A stretch of DNA of 64,000 nt, from assembly GCA_030549495.1 (NCBI GenBank), contig JAUIRK010000570.1, forward strand, positions 1,589,501 through 1,653,500, read 5' to 3'. Position 1 is the first letter of the stretch. Every line of letters starts with the position of its first letter. The DNA is from Nectonema munidae (Eukaryota; Nematomorpha; Nectonematoida; Nectonematidae). The position numbers were made by a program, and so were the translations under genes. Shown piece by piece: positions 28,065 through 43,000 of the stretch. Below the pieces are notes generated by a model that made no database searches, was not told the origin of the DNA, and worked only from the letters and a program-made list of their open reading frames with translations.

Positions 28065-31000
28065 CATTGTGAATTCTATTTTGTCTTTTTCTTTTCGATC
28101 TTTTTCAAATCTAATTTTGTCTTTTTTCAATTACATTTATATTTTTTCAAATCACTTATTAGCAGGGCGAGGAAAAATTGACCCAAAAAATGGAAAAAAT
28201 TGACTTTTACTCAGAGAAAAAATTGAATTTATTGACTTTTCATTGAATTGAACAACTATGAATTCTTTAGAGAAAGTATTCAAAATTATTTTAAAGAATC
28301 CATGACTTTGTCATTTTTTTGGTTGTTTGTTATTTTAAAAGTTTAAAATAACTTTTTAACTTTGTCTTTAAAATAATTTAAAATGATACAACAACATATA
28401 ATTAAGACATTTTCTGATTTAAAATTCGATCATTTTCTAGCAGTTTTTTCAGTTTAGAAAAAGATCTTTTTACTTCTAAAGTTAAAACTTGACAATTTTG
28501 TAATTTGGGATAAGTACTGCGAGAGATTTGAGAGTTTTTCATATTCATGATTTTATTGATTTCATTTTATATGAATCTATTTTCAAGATAACTTTTAACG
28601 CCACGTTCGTCTTAAATGAAATAATGTTGAAAAAAGTAAAGGCATTTTGGCCTCAAAAAGTCTCTATGTTGACTTTTTCCTACTAAATCAATGAATCGTG
28701 AATATTCTCTAATTATTGTTAGCAGGTTTTGACACATATTTTCTTTTTTTAAACAATTTCTTGATATTTGGCAATAAAATTCCATCATCTTCATCATTAA
28801 TTTCTTCAATGCTAGAAGATTTTAATGAAAATATTTTGCTGCTTGCAACCAGTTTGTCAATTGCGTTACAATTGGAACTGAAGTGTTGCCGATAGGTTTG
28901 AAAAGAGAACGTCTTTTTCTATTACAAATTTTGAATGATTTAATGCCGGTAAACTACAATTTTGCAGGATAACTTAACTTTTAAGGTAAACTTATGTAAA
29001 AGATGTGAAAAACATGGAATGATAAAAAAGTTTGGGAATAAAATTACAAATGTGCTAAATAAAAATTGACAATTTGCTGACTATTTCACAGAAAACTTTT
29101 ATTTTGAATCGATTCATGAATAAATAAGACAATTTGTCGTTGGAAAATCGTAACTTTGGACAAATTGGTTTTAGATCAATTCGCATTGGACCAATTGCTA
29201 TTATAACAATCACCAAGCTGCTCCGATATATACATATATGGAGTTAATATTACTATTTTAAGTGGTAAAAATAAGATTTACTATTCATTTAAGTAAGATT
29301 ACTCTTAATAATGGGAAAAATATCCTAATTTTACTATTTCCTCAGCTATCTATTTTATTCAAGGGTTGATAAGGACTCAGAAGAGTCGAAATATTCCAAT
29401 TAATACTTTCAAACTATATTATTACAATCTTTTAATTAATAATTATATCAAAATATATCATGTCAATACTTCAACAACATCCCTCATACCTAAACAATTT
29501 ATTTATTTGAAGTTTGGCATAAATTTTACAAGGAACGTTTTACTATGTTATAAAAATTTATAACATTGTAATACTTTTAAAAAATAAATTTTATTTTTTA
29601 AGCCTGTTACGACTATTGCACTAATGAGATTGTAGTAACTTATTGTTTAAAGTTACTTTGAGATAAAAAGTTAGATACACTTGAAAAGTTTCTCTAAGAT
29701 TCACAAGATGGAGAATAGTTAAAATGGATTTTCATAGTTTAAAAGATTTTAAGATTTATTTTTTTCTATTGGATGAAAATGGAATTGAGTATAAATAAAA
29801 ACTTAAAAAATTTTTTTTTGTTAAAAACGTTATCAAAAAAGATGCTTCAGAACAAATTAAGTGTTTTGAAGAAGGTTAAGTCTCTTACCATTATCAATCC
29901 TTTTATAATGAGCAAAATGCTTGTCCAAATTTTCTGATGGTCACTAACACATGAGTAGCAGTAATTGTGCACTTCAACTTCAAAGTCATCGTTACCTGAC
30001 TGAAACACATTCAACACATTCATCACTGGCCAGCGAAAATGAGAGATAATAAGAAATTTTACGTTAAATTGAAGAGGCATGATCGTTTTGTAAAATGGAT
30101 CAGTTATGGCCCAAACAGAAATTAGAGTGATATCGATGAGAAGTAGTCCGCTGATGATCAGAAATAATTGGTAATCTTTTATGTGCTAAATACAAAATAA
30201 TTTTATAAATTTGATGACTAGATAAGTCAAAACATACAAACTATTAACATTTTTTTGTAAGCAACTCAATTTTCTGGATCAGGCTTCAGGTTGCTAATGG
30301 TGGAGGTGAGGCCTTAGGGTTGCTAAGCAAGTTTCTTAATTTTTGACATGATTTGAGGCCTGAACCCTTATCAAATCAGTTGCTTATATAAAAAAAGATG
30401 TAACCCACTAATAGTATAATTTGATATAAAGGTGCACCTTAACCGGTAAACAAAAGTCGATAAGAGTCAACACATGTCAATTCTACAAAAATAAAATTGT
30501 TTGCATTTTTTAGTGCTTTTTAATACAAATTTTCTGCTTAACATTAGATATGGCGTAATCATTGACGTCGGTAACAAGTTAACATCAAGAAACCGTTTTC
30601 GTCATTTAAAGATGACGAGGGATAGAATGGATTTAAACAAAAATAATAAATGGAATATATAGATAATTTGGTGAGCGCAAGAAAATAAAAGAAAAAAATT
30701 AGCGCTAATTGGAGTCAGTCCGGTGAGGGGCTTTGTTATTGGTCCGCCATTGTTATTCTATTCACCAATAAAATTAAAGAAATTAACATTTTTGATTTTA
30801 AATTAAAAATTAAAAATGGAATGCTAATATTCGAGAAAATTGTGCTGATTATCTTGTATGGGTGATACAAACTAAATTATTCATATCATTTAAAAAAAGA
30901 TTGGAACTACAATATTAAAGGTACTTTAGACAAACATATTAATATGCCGGATGCAAATTTCAAATACATTAATTTCTTTCTATAGGGAAAGCTTTCATTC

Positions 31001-34000
31001 AATTCAATGTATAAAAAAAGAAGTATTGGAAATGATATTTTTACTTCCAACATCAATGCCACATTTGATTTTTCAAAGAATTTATTTTTTGAAAATTGCT
31101 TCTAAATTACAAGTGAATTCTCTCTCAAAGGAGTTTTAAGATAGGCGAGATTTGGAATAATTTCAATGTTTGCTGGAAAATCCGGCTAAAAATTGGGCTT
31201 TAAATGCTTTGGGTGATTTCTTTTGCTATTCTTAAACCGGTTTTGAGCGTTTTTTCAGATGCTTTAGCGCACTTAATGCTGTTTCTCGCCTTTCAGTATG
31301 TTTTTTTTGGCTTTTCCCTAAGTCATGTGACCACTTAAATTAGCATAAAAAAATAAATTGTAAAGAAACTTTAACTTATAAAAATTTATATGTAAACACA
31401 AAACATGGAAAGTCGAAAAACTGAATAAAAGTGTTCAAATTTAGATAAATAATAGAAAAAAACTTAAGCGGTTTATACAAAATGAATGAATAAGTTTTAA
31501 AAATGTATCAATTGACGAAAAATTCAGAAATCAATACAAATAAACAAAAAATGCTTTTGAATTTTTTGACCAACTTCGCCATTTTTCTTCTTAAAAGCGC
31601 AAAAAATAGAATAACGCGATTACGAAAGCGATAATGAAATCAAGTTGTTTGAACTTAAACGACAACAAAATCAAATTTTAGAAGTAAAGATGTAAAGTTT
31701 TGAAATATTTTGAGGAGAGTAGAGATGCTATTGAAGTACTTCATAAATATCCTCATTAAAAAGACTCTTTGAATTAACACGATGCTGAAAAGCTGATTTA
31801 AGACGATTATTTAGTTTTACTCGAATAAATAGTAAACGAAATGAGAAGAGGAAAATCGGATCAAGAGAATTTTGCAAAGTTTTGTGTCATAAGAAGAAAT
31901 GGAAATAATTCTTTTGAATAAATTATTTTAATATTTAGTGCTATTTTAAACGCTGTATCATAAATTACTAACTTCTAACACTTTTTTATATTATGTTTTT
32001 GGAACGAAAAGTACCGAAAGATACCGATTAATATTTACATAATTATAACGATAACTAAGTGCCATTTTGTTCAAAATAAGGAAAAAGATTTTTGAATTGG
32101 TAAAAAAAATTGGACCTTTTATTTAGTATAAAATAAAAAAGCTTTGTTTATCTGAAAACAACAATAAGGACTATGATAAGATAATTAAATGAAATTAAAT
32201 AAAGGTATAAATGATAGCAATGTCTTACTGATATAACGTATATAATAGATTGGTCAAAAAGCGTATTTTGGAAAATATTTTAAAGACCCATCAAAATTGA
32301 AATTCGCGAAGACATAAATTTGGCAAAATAAAATTTCGCGAACTTAATTTTCAGAGTTAAAAGTTTTTTATATGAAATTTTTTATAACATTTAAAAGCTT
32401 TCCTATAATCACTGTAATTTCTATTAATTAAGTGCTCATTAAGTAAAAAAAAACCTAATTTTTTTAGACTAAACAAAAAAAGAAAAGTTTCAAAAATTTA
32501 TTTTTAAGCGATACGAATTTTCGACGTCACAAGTCTTTATCAAGTTAAAATAATTAATGCAGTAAGTATTGTTAACTGCTTTGAAGTAAAAGAAAAACGG
32601 AGTTAGTAGATGGCTGAAGGGAATTAAAGAAATGATGAATCGGAGAGATGATCTCTAGTAGTGAATATAGGCTAAGTTGTAATAAGATGATATATTGGAC
32701 ACGGATGCGAATATCAAATTTGACATGCTAGCGCGTTAGAATGAAGATGTCCGAATTAGAGGATGTGGATATCATAATTGCTATTTTAAGCAACGCAAGT
32801 TGTTTAGAGAGAAGATGACAATGCATATGTTTTATCATAAGGACGTACTTATCATAAAAATTTTGGATAAAGTAAAAATTCCGAAAACAACTTTGCGGTA
32901 TATAGAAAATTTTTTTGCGGATAATAATCTTTCTGGCCTATGAACACTATTAAAGATCATCTCTCCCATTCATTCGTTTAAACCCCTTCAATCATCTACA
33001 AACTACATTTATCCTTTTATTTCAAAGCATTTAACAATTGCTACTACATTAATTCTTTTAACTTGATAAAGACGCGTGAAGTCGAAAATTCGTATCACTT
33101 AAAAATTAAGTTGTTTGGAACTGTATTTCTTTTTGTTTAATTCACCTTTAGCAAAAATAATTGTTTTTGTATTTAACCAACTAAGACTGACGTCTTAGAA
33201 GAATAACCAATTTAGATCGTTAAGCATAAGATAAAAACAAAACCTGACTAGCATTTATTAAGACTAGACTGGATGGGAACGTTCCACAGGTAATGAAAGG
33301 GAGCGTAAACAGGTTGGATGTAAAGAAAGCGAATTTTGCAAAGAAAGATGAAAGAAAAATTACGGCTTTATTCAAGGAAATGTTCGTGAAGATGACGTGA
33401 ACGCGCCACGTTTTGCTGAACAAAGCACCAAAAATGAGCGTAAATGCTATGACGAAAGACGCCACCTTTGCCTAGCATAGAAAAAGCAAAATATTCAACA
33501 AAATGTTCGCATTCATCCTTTGAGGAGCAGTGTGACCCCGCTGCCCACAACGAAATGAAAATGGTCTGCTTTAAATATAAAATTCCATGGAAAAAGAAAG
33601 TAGAGGACAAGTCTTAAAAATTCGGTTCTTAACCCTTTCACTACCAGAAAAATCAGACGATATTTAATAAAAAGCAGAAGATTCATATACAAAACTATTT
33701 GAAAAAGCAGACGAAGGTAAAACTGTTTATCTATCACATATGATACACCTGTCACGAAAGGGTTAAAGCGTTAATAGTAGCTAATGAATTTGGTAGTCTC
33801 AAATTATGACGTAGTCTTCTGGACACGCGCCTTTTAAATGGAACACTTTACAATAAAAATCAAATTAAATTTCTAATCGAGTATAATGGAATCGCGAGTA
33901 TCAAAATTTTCACCACAAAAACGATGTTACCATACATCTCGTATGTATCGTGCGAATTGCTATATTGGCACAAATAAAAAGAAGATTACCAAGAATTATT

Positions 34001-37000
34001 CAATCATGAATTCGAGAAAGAAGACTGACTGTCTACCTTGATGAACTTGGGTTGATTAATTTTTTGAAACTTTTTAATTCAATAGAAAATACTTTTCTTT
34101 CTCTTCTTTCTACGTTTATTATGTACAAAAATAAAGGTATTTAAAAATTTAAAGCATTATCTCGTGTATGATATGTCGTGAGAACCTAAACAAAATTATG
34201 TCATAAATCAAACCTTCAATCTTTGTCATGATAAGCGAGTATTATTTAATTACCTTTATTACACAAATTTAAGTTAATTTTATTTACGAATTTTAAAAAT
34301 GATACACAATTATTTTCCAAAAATGTACAATTTTAGAATAAAGTAGGAAAATTTATTTATTAAAATAAAAAAATATTGTCTCTATATAAAATTGTAAAGT
34401 AATAATTTTTGAACATATTTGATTTATTATTGCAACTTACACAATTATAAAAAATGAGTAACTAAAATAATATTGTAATGTGAAAATTATTCTATGTGTA
34501 TACCAAATTTTTGCACACTCTACTATAAAAAAGATTTAAAAGAAAATATTGTTGCAGCGCAATTATTGAACACATTTCTAATCAATCAATTGTTTTTTGT
34601 GGAATGTATATGAAATGTGATAAATGGTATTGATTAACTTAAAAAAATTAGAGGGAAATTTTTTCAATTTTTTCCATTTGATGAAGCTTTCGCGTTAAAG
34701 CTAAATTCTAAGCCTAAATGAAGTCTTTCTTTTTTTTATTTCACCCTAATTTACCCTTTTGTTCATCACAAAGAATTAGAGCAATTTAAATCATTCAATA
34801 TGTGATATATCTAGGGCTACCGGATTTTTACATTATCAAACGGGGACAAAAATGGTATTCAAAAAATTCAAGAACAAAAATTTGTATTTTTTACAAAAAA
34901 TATTTAATATAATCAATACCTTAAAGGTAAAAGATGCGTTTTTATACTAAAAAGGAGTTGAACAATCACATTTAGAGCTAAATTTTTCTAATATCCTTTT
35001 TTGACTTATGAGATCAGTGAAAGAAAAACCGGGATACTTATAAATCCTACCGGATTCCGTTGTTAAGAGACGTAAAATCTTGGATAATCCGAGAAAACCG
35101 CGACACCTGGCAACCTTAAATTTATGGCAAGATGATAACATTGTCAGCATTCTATCTTAAAGGTGTATATTTTGAGAAAGTTACTACCATTGAGTGGCCT
35201 AGCCAGAAATGTGAACTAGTGGGGAAAAAAATTTAAAAGGGGCCCAAAATTTTTTATACCGAATAATAAATAAAAATACTATCTTTTATTGATAAGATCA
35301 TGTAAGATCTAGAGAAACCATCCATCTTGTTAGGAACTTGAGGATTTAAAGGAAAGTTAAAAGTGCTTACTAAACAAAAAGAAGAGAAGAAAGAGTCAGG
35401 CATGTGGATTGGATCAATTCCCAACAAAATCACGGAAAAGTAGACTAGGATTCCTCCAAGAATGATCCCATTGTTCAGGATTGGGCTGGAAACTTTGATT
35501 ATTCTAAAAAAAGGAAGTGTTATGGTATATGGAAATGGGATCAATCATATCATTTTGAACTCATTGATTTTGTATTCAGCTTAAGTCTTTTACATGATTT
35601 ATGTTACAAGCTAATTTTAGTAACGATGTGTCACTTCTTACTTATAAAAAAACGGTAAACATATGGTGAGTAAGTGAAATTCTAAATCAAAATATATAGA
35701 GGTATAAGAATAAGACTAATTTAATTGAAAATTAAGTATGACAAATTCATATCTATTCCATCTAAGGTCAATAGAAATCAACATTAACTAGTGTTTCATT
35801 TACTTTCAAAATAAATATTTTTCATTGAGCTTTTCTAAAAGAAAGAGTTCACATGAAATATATAAATATAATTAAAAAATATTAAAAATAAAATATAACT
35901 TGATTCTAAATTATTTGCAGCTTACTTTGCAAAGATCGCTGACTGAGCATTACTCATCTAATGAAGGAAAAAAAAGCACGGAATGAAGCATTTTTTAAGT
36001 TTTTTTCTTTTTTTAACAAGCTTTTCCACTATAGCAGTGTTTCTTAACATGGAGTCCACAAACTCCTTACGGGCCCATGACTGCGTGTAAGGGGGTCAGT
36101 GAACAGTTTTTGATTTTTGTAAAAAAACTTAAAATGAGTCAAAATAGTCAGTTAATTTGTACGTATAAAAATAACTGGAAAAAAGGAGCTAACTTTTAAA
36201 GTTTGAAAGAATATGAAGCACTGGCTTTTTGTCTTTTCCCTTTGAATTTACGTAAAATTTGATTTTCTACGTGTATTTGACGTCATTTGAGATCAAATAA
36301 TTCATGTCAATAAAATAAAGTACACATATTAATTGCATGCGAACTTGTTTTTACGACTTTTTATGCGTAAATTTCTTTGTAGAGGGAGGGTGCATGCATG
36401 CCTTTCATCAACTTCTTAAAGGTTACAAACCTCTGCTATAGTCTATATATTCCAAATAAAGAGTAATGGTTGGAAACATTTTTTTGCCTGTTTTCCTAAA
36501 TCATATGAAATTTCACGATAAAATTGCATATTAATTACAATGCTCATATTTTATGTAGTATACACGCATTTGATATATTTGTGTATATGCTATTTTGGTA
36601 GATTTTCTTTTCGAAGAATAAGCTATTTATTGAATATAAGGAATTTATTAATAGAAATTAGATTGAGTTATCCTCTTAAATCAAAATCATAAATTAATAG
36701 ACATTTTATATTGAAATTTTATGCCACAAATACACTATTTTTATACATTAAAACAATAGACATAGTAGTATATTGCACAATACATGAATTAATTAGTTAA
36801 AAATTGAAGAGTTTATGATCGAATGTGGCTGTCATCTTTTTAAATTTCAATGTTAATGTCTCCTATTTCAACTTTTATTGTTACGAAAATTTCATTATCG
36901 TTCAGCATGAAATATTAACATGGAATTTAGTATCAAATACTATATAAAAAAAAAGCAAAAGTATTTAGGTACATTTTTAGGAGTTTCGATTTCCGGATGA

Positions 37001-40000
37001 GACTTAGAAGATAAATTTTAACAATTTTTTAAAACATGACATTTCATATATGTAATGTTTTTTAAAATCAATCTGTTCAACAAATCCTCCTTTCAAGGTT
37101 CATATATTAAGATGATATTTTAGAAAACTTCATTTGTCAAAAAAATGGAAAAGGCATAAATAGAAATCGCAAGTTCTTGTGTATTTGATATTCAAGGTAT
37201 AAATTTGGAATAAAAGTTTTATCTATATATGATATATATGACAGTAGATAATGTCCACACAATATTGCCTCTGACACTTCTTTCGCAGCCTCCCAAGTAG
37301 TCTTGTTTTGGATTGAGCAGCAATGCATTATAACGTCGTTTTTATTCTTTTGACTCGAAAAGGTTAGGTTCTTTATTTCTCTATAAAGAATTTATAGATA
37401 ATTATCGGAACTTAAAATTTTCCCTTTTATGCCAAATATCTGATAGGCTTAAATCCTTTACGCAAACTTTTCGTAGACACACTGTGTGTTTGATAAACTA
37501 TATCTCGTTTACCTCATATATATATATATAACAAATAATGAACAATCTTAGTATGAAATGAACTTTATTGGTAAAAAAAATAAGAAAGTATCAAAATAAT
37601 GAAAGAGAATTTAATTTAGAAGAATTTTTTGATGTGCAGATTTAACAGTTGGGAAGCAAAGTAAGACAGATTTTATCGCAATGGTAAACACCATTAAATG
37701 TGAAAAAGAAAGATAAGATAGAGAAAAAGAATGAACTTGGAAATTAAGCATAACGTGAGAAAATCAGAGATGGAATGAAAAACATATGTGAAGAAGACGA
37801 ATGTATTGATCAAGCGACTTTGATAAAAAGATAAGAAAGAAAGAAAAATGTAGAAGGAATATTAGTAAAGAAGGAAAATGAAGAAAGAGCCATTGAAAAA
37901 TTTTGATGTGGCCTCCTGATGAAAGTATTAAAAATTATAAGTATTATTTACATATATATATATATATATATATTATTTCTGGTTCAAGTTCTTAAAAAGC
38001 TGCATCAAGCTCGTGTATGCACTACATATAATTGTATAGAAATGATGGCGCAAAATTAAAGAAATGAGTCCTTAAGTTGGGTACCTGTATTGCCTGAACT
38101 TGATGTTTATGAAGAGCAGAACGGTGGCGTAGATCACTCCAAAAATGGCGATAAAGCAGATTGTCAGATACGCTGCTAAGTTCATTGAAACGTAGTTTTC
38201 TATGATTAGTGGAGTATCGACTGGCGGCTTAGAACCTAGAAAGCAAACAAGTGCATCGCTTTAACAGCTTTATTAGTTTTTTTCTCTGTTAACCCTTTGC
38301 GGGCCAGTATGATTGGATTGTCCATTTTTGTGCTTTAAATATATAAAATTGTATTGAAAAATAGAGCAGGCGACTAGTCTTCAAAATTCTGCTCTTAACC
38401 CGTTAACGGCCAGAGTCGACTATAGTCGACTTTACAAAAATAAAATCGTCTGCGTTTATCAATGCTCTTTAATACAATCTTCTGCTTTACATTAGATATC
38501 GTCTGATTATTATTCTGGTCGACGGGTTAACCCATTAAGTACCATAGAAATCAGACGATATTTAAAAAAACGCAGATGATTTATATTCAAAGTCATTGAA
38601 AAAAGCAGACGAAGATGAAATTACTTATGTTCCCAAATGGGAACATTGGGACTTAATGGGTTAAAGGGTTATAATCTAATGCATATCCAATTCCATTATT
38701 GAAACAAAAATGGAACTTTCGAAGCTTGACATTAAACCCAAGAGGCGTGCTCCTTATATCCTAAGCTTGGCAAACTCGCTATTAACGATTTCAAAAATTA
38801 AATCTAAAAAATTAATTGTCTGCTTTTCTTTTTAATGAACTTTCCTATAACTTAAAGCAGAGGATTTTTTCATGGGGCCATTTCCTGTTGACCCATTTTA
38901 CCTGAAAGATTTTAGAGTTTTGGCACTTTTTTAATTGAAAATATGCGTAGACGATAAACCCATAGAAGCTAATATGGGTATACAGTTTGCAGACTTATGC
39001 CTGTTGTTATAAAATTCTGGGCAACCATTTTAAGTGAGAAATTTCTACTATTATATAACTTAAGGCTGTATTGAAACTCTTTCAGAGTAAAACGACAATA
39101 TATTATATATATTACATACTACAGTTAAGGTTTAAAATGAGCTCTTTTTCTTATCCTGAAAAATGAAATTTTTACTTGAAGTGAGAAAGTATATACTTCT
39201 CTGGAAAAATATGGAATTTTTGTTACGCTTTCGCAGAAGTAGCGATGAGTGAATGTATCTTTAGCCAGCCTACATAAAAGCCGCCGTTATGTACTGCTGA
39301 CTTTATATGTAGGCTTCTACTTATGGCTTCCCGCTTAGGAAGTAAGTTAACTACCTCGCATGTCTTGGGCCATAATTGAATGGGTTTCGGTGTTGTATGG
39401 ATGTGTGGGCAGTTGAAGAGTTGGTGTGTGTTGTGTATGGGTTAGAGTTGAAAAATAACCGTGTTTTCAAAACCGATTTTATTTTGAAAGTAATTATTAA
39501 AAATCGGTTTTAACCGGTTTTGAAGATTTTATCATAATTTATTAATGAAAACTGTTTGGACTATGTTTATAATAAAAATTAAACTATATAAAAATAATTT
39601 CAATTAAAAAAGTTGTTATAAACTAAAATCAAATTTATTTAAGAAATAAAAAACATAAAATTATCATTTTTTGTTTTCTGGTTCTGAAAAGGCTTCTTAA
39701 AAAACACAAAGAATTTAGCGATTTTAAGGAAATTTTGATATAAAAAACCAGCTGCGGAAAAAGATCGTTCACTTTCAACACATGTTGGCTTGATTGAGCA
39801 CAAAGCATGATATCATCTCTGCAGTTCAGGGCTTTTTTCAGAAGTTGCCTCATATATTTTTAATTTATTACACAATTTTCTGTGAGTTTGAATTTTCTTT
39901 CTGTGAAGATTGCATTTTTTTCACCTCTTCATAAAATTCTTCAAGTATTTGATCTTTTGCAGAACGTTTTAGTGATATTTTATTTTTTGTAACTGCAGGT

Positions 40001-43000
40001 TCAAGAACTTCACTTTAACTGTGACAACTTGTTTCATTATGAAAAAGTTGGTTATACAATCCAATGGAAATTTTTTTTACTGCTTGTTTTGATAAAAAGC
40101 AAAACAAGGAATTATCATATATATCTTTTTTATATTCTTCAAAGTTGGTCAAGTATTTCATTGAAGATAACAATTCTATGTTTCTTTTATAAAAATACCT
40201 TTCAAAAAGTCTTTCTTTCAAATTACAAAAAAATTTATTTATATTATTCTCTAATTTTTTTAAACAAAATTTTATTAAAATATCTGTTTTGAAAAGATTT
40301 GCGTGTTGAGAGCATACAACATTCAAAACTGTTTCTAAAAGTTGCAAAGAAAAATACGTTTTTCCAAAATGTTCCATTCTTGCTCATAAACAATCTCAGA
40401 AAGAGCAATAATACGAAGAGCAATGTTGACAGAACTTTTTATAAACACAAAACGTTCAATCATACGAAGAAGACTATTCCATCTTGTTTTGCAATCCAGT
40501 TTTAACTTAAATTCTTTTCCTTTATTTTCTAACTTCACAAAATCTTGTAGTTTATCATTTTTCAAGGTGATTTGCGAAAATTTTTACATATTGATCTTAG
40601 AAATTACTCCAAAAAAGCTATTAAAGATTCAAAACAAAGATTGGTACAGTTTCCAAGTTTTTCTTTGAGCCCAGTATTTTCGGTATCGCTAAAAAATTCC
40701 TCATTTTCAGATTCCATATCAGACACACTTTCGGAATATTTGTTTTCAAAGGCTACGTTATTTTTTGAGTAGAAAACATCACATACAGAAAGAAAACAAT
40801 ACATACTTGGTGATAACATTCAACTTCTTTTCCAAGCTTCAGCATTATTGCTGCCCCATCTCTAGTGCAAGCTACAATGTCTTTTTTTATACACAAATTA
40901 AATTCTTCTAACTTCTTCGAAATAATTTCTTGAATTTTAGAATTCAAATATTCTAATCTTACCAAGACACCAAGAAATTTTGTTCTCACTAATATTAAGT
41001 GGCAAACACCTTTTATTTTGTAGAGGTGAAAATTCGTCAAGACACATGGAAAAACAAACAGCATCTTTAACTTGATTTTTAAAATAAAAAGAAAGATTAG
41101 ACTTTATTTTATCATAAAATTTTAAGACCATATTTCTAACACTCAATCCATCAATGCTAGCCAACAAAGATATTTCTTCGTTGGCTTGATTTTTTAACTA
41201 AAAATCCAGTAATATTTTGATTAACAGTTTTAGAAGATACTGATTGCTCGATATTTACCAAATGAACTTTATTAATGTGAGTTTTCATACGTGATGTTCT
41301 TCCAGAGCATTTTAGAGTTTTTTTTGCAAATATTACAAACTGCAAAATCTTTGTCACGTTTTGTAAAATAATTCCAAATTTTGGATTTAGAAGAAGACAT
41401 TTTAAAAATAAAACTAAAAAAACTTAAATTTCAGATAGAAGTAAAAATAATATGAATAATTTGATAAAAATTATATATGTAAAAAATATAAAATTAATTT
41501 ATTTTATTTTTAAATAAAAATGTAAAATTATTTAAAATATTTAAAAAAATAAAATTGATTTAAAAATCGGTTTTTAGCTACGGTTTTAGATTTTTAATTC
41601 AAACAAAAAAACGGGCTATAACGGGTTTTTTAAAACCGGTTTTTCATCACTAGTATGGGTTGATTGCAAAGTGGACAGCGCGTATTCGTATGTGTTTTTG
41701 GATCAATTTTATGAAGGTACTCACGAAGTCACGATGATTTATCAGCTCTAAGTTTTGCAAGTGTGCGCCTTGTTGTTGAGCAGCGTTTGTTCTGAATCCC
41801 CCTGTTATTAACTTAGTTACTTCCTTATTTATTTAGTTGTTTTATTTCTTATCATTTCAAATAGAAATTGCTCAGAATAGATAGTAAGATTATTTTTAAT
41901 AAATAAAAAGCTTCATTTTCAGCTTTAAAAATTTCTATACTTTATTAATCCACGTAATTCAATTCGTTGGTTTCATTTTCAGCAAAATATTTACACATTT
42001 TTATATTTTGACAAAAAGGAATTTCTAATTGTATCTGTCTTAAATTGATACAATAGAGATTTTTGGTTTATTTTCTGTCCTAACTATAGCTGGTTATTTG
42101 AATAAAGAAAATTTTGCAAAGATACCAGTCCATGTAATGTTATTATTGAAATTCATTGTGAGTTTATCTTCTATTGCTTGATACAAACCAACACAAACTT
42201 CATGATTATCTAAAAAAAAAAGAGTAAATTCTCCATATCTATCAAGGCATACTATATACAATATACATGTCATATTTGGATAAACAAAAATTTTATGATA
42301 TTCAAGAAAACTTCGTATAACTGATAGAAGGGTAGAGGGAAGTAACTATGAAAATCCTTTCAAATCTTCTTAGTTTGTTTAGCTATTTTTAATAAAGTCT
42401 TTATTAGAAGTCATAATCATCATCCCTTCAATAAATTTAAAAGTTGACATAGCAATTTTTAGGGTGTGTTTTTTTATTGAGATTAATGTCACTCCATTTT
42501 GCAATCTTACTTCCAATCGCCATTTAATGTCAGTCGCCATTTTTATCAGTATGATTGGCAAGTGTTTTTAAAATTATATTTGGATTTAATTTTTGATTTG
42601 ATTTGAAATTGACTCCACTTGTAGAACGCACGGTCTTGAAAGCTGGCATTCGCTTGTAGATTAGAAAAGGTGTGTAAAAAAAGGGGGAACGACAGTTCAT
42701 TTGTTAAAAAAAAACAAAAATAAGAAACAAAAACAAAGATAAGAGGTTAAATAATGGAGGAATCTAAGATACAAAGTACGATGGACAAGGGGGTGAAAAA
42801 TATTAGACTGTTGGAGGTAAAGATTCAGAGTTTTCTGGTAGGTATCGACTTTCTATTTCAATAATGAAAGGGCGTGTGACTAAGTAAATTTGGAGACTGT
42901 GTATCATTTCAGACAATTCCGAAATTTCAAGGTTATATTTTGTGTGGATAGAAACCAAAAAATTTTCGGGAATGGAGCTAGTGTAATGATAGTGGAAAAG

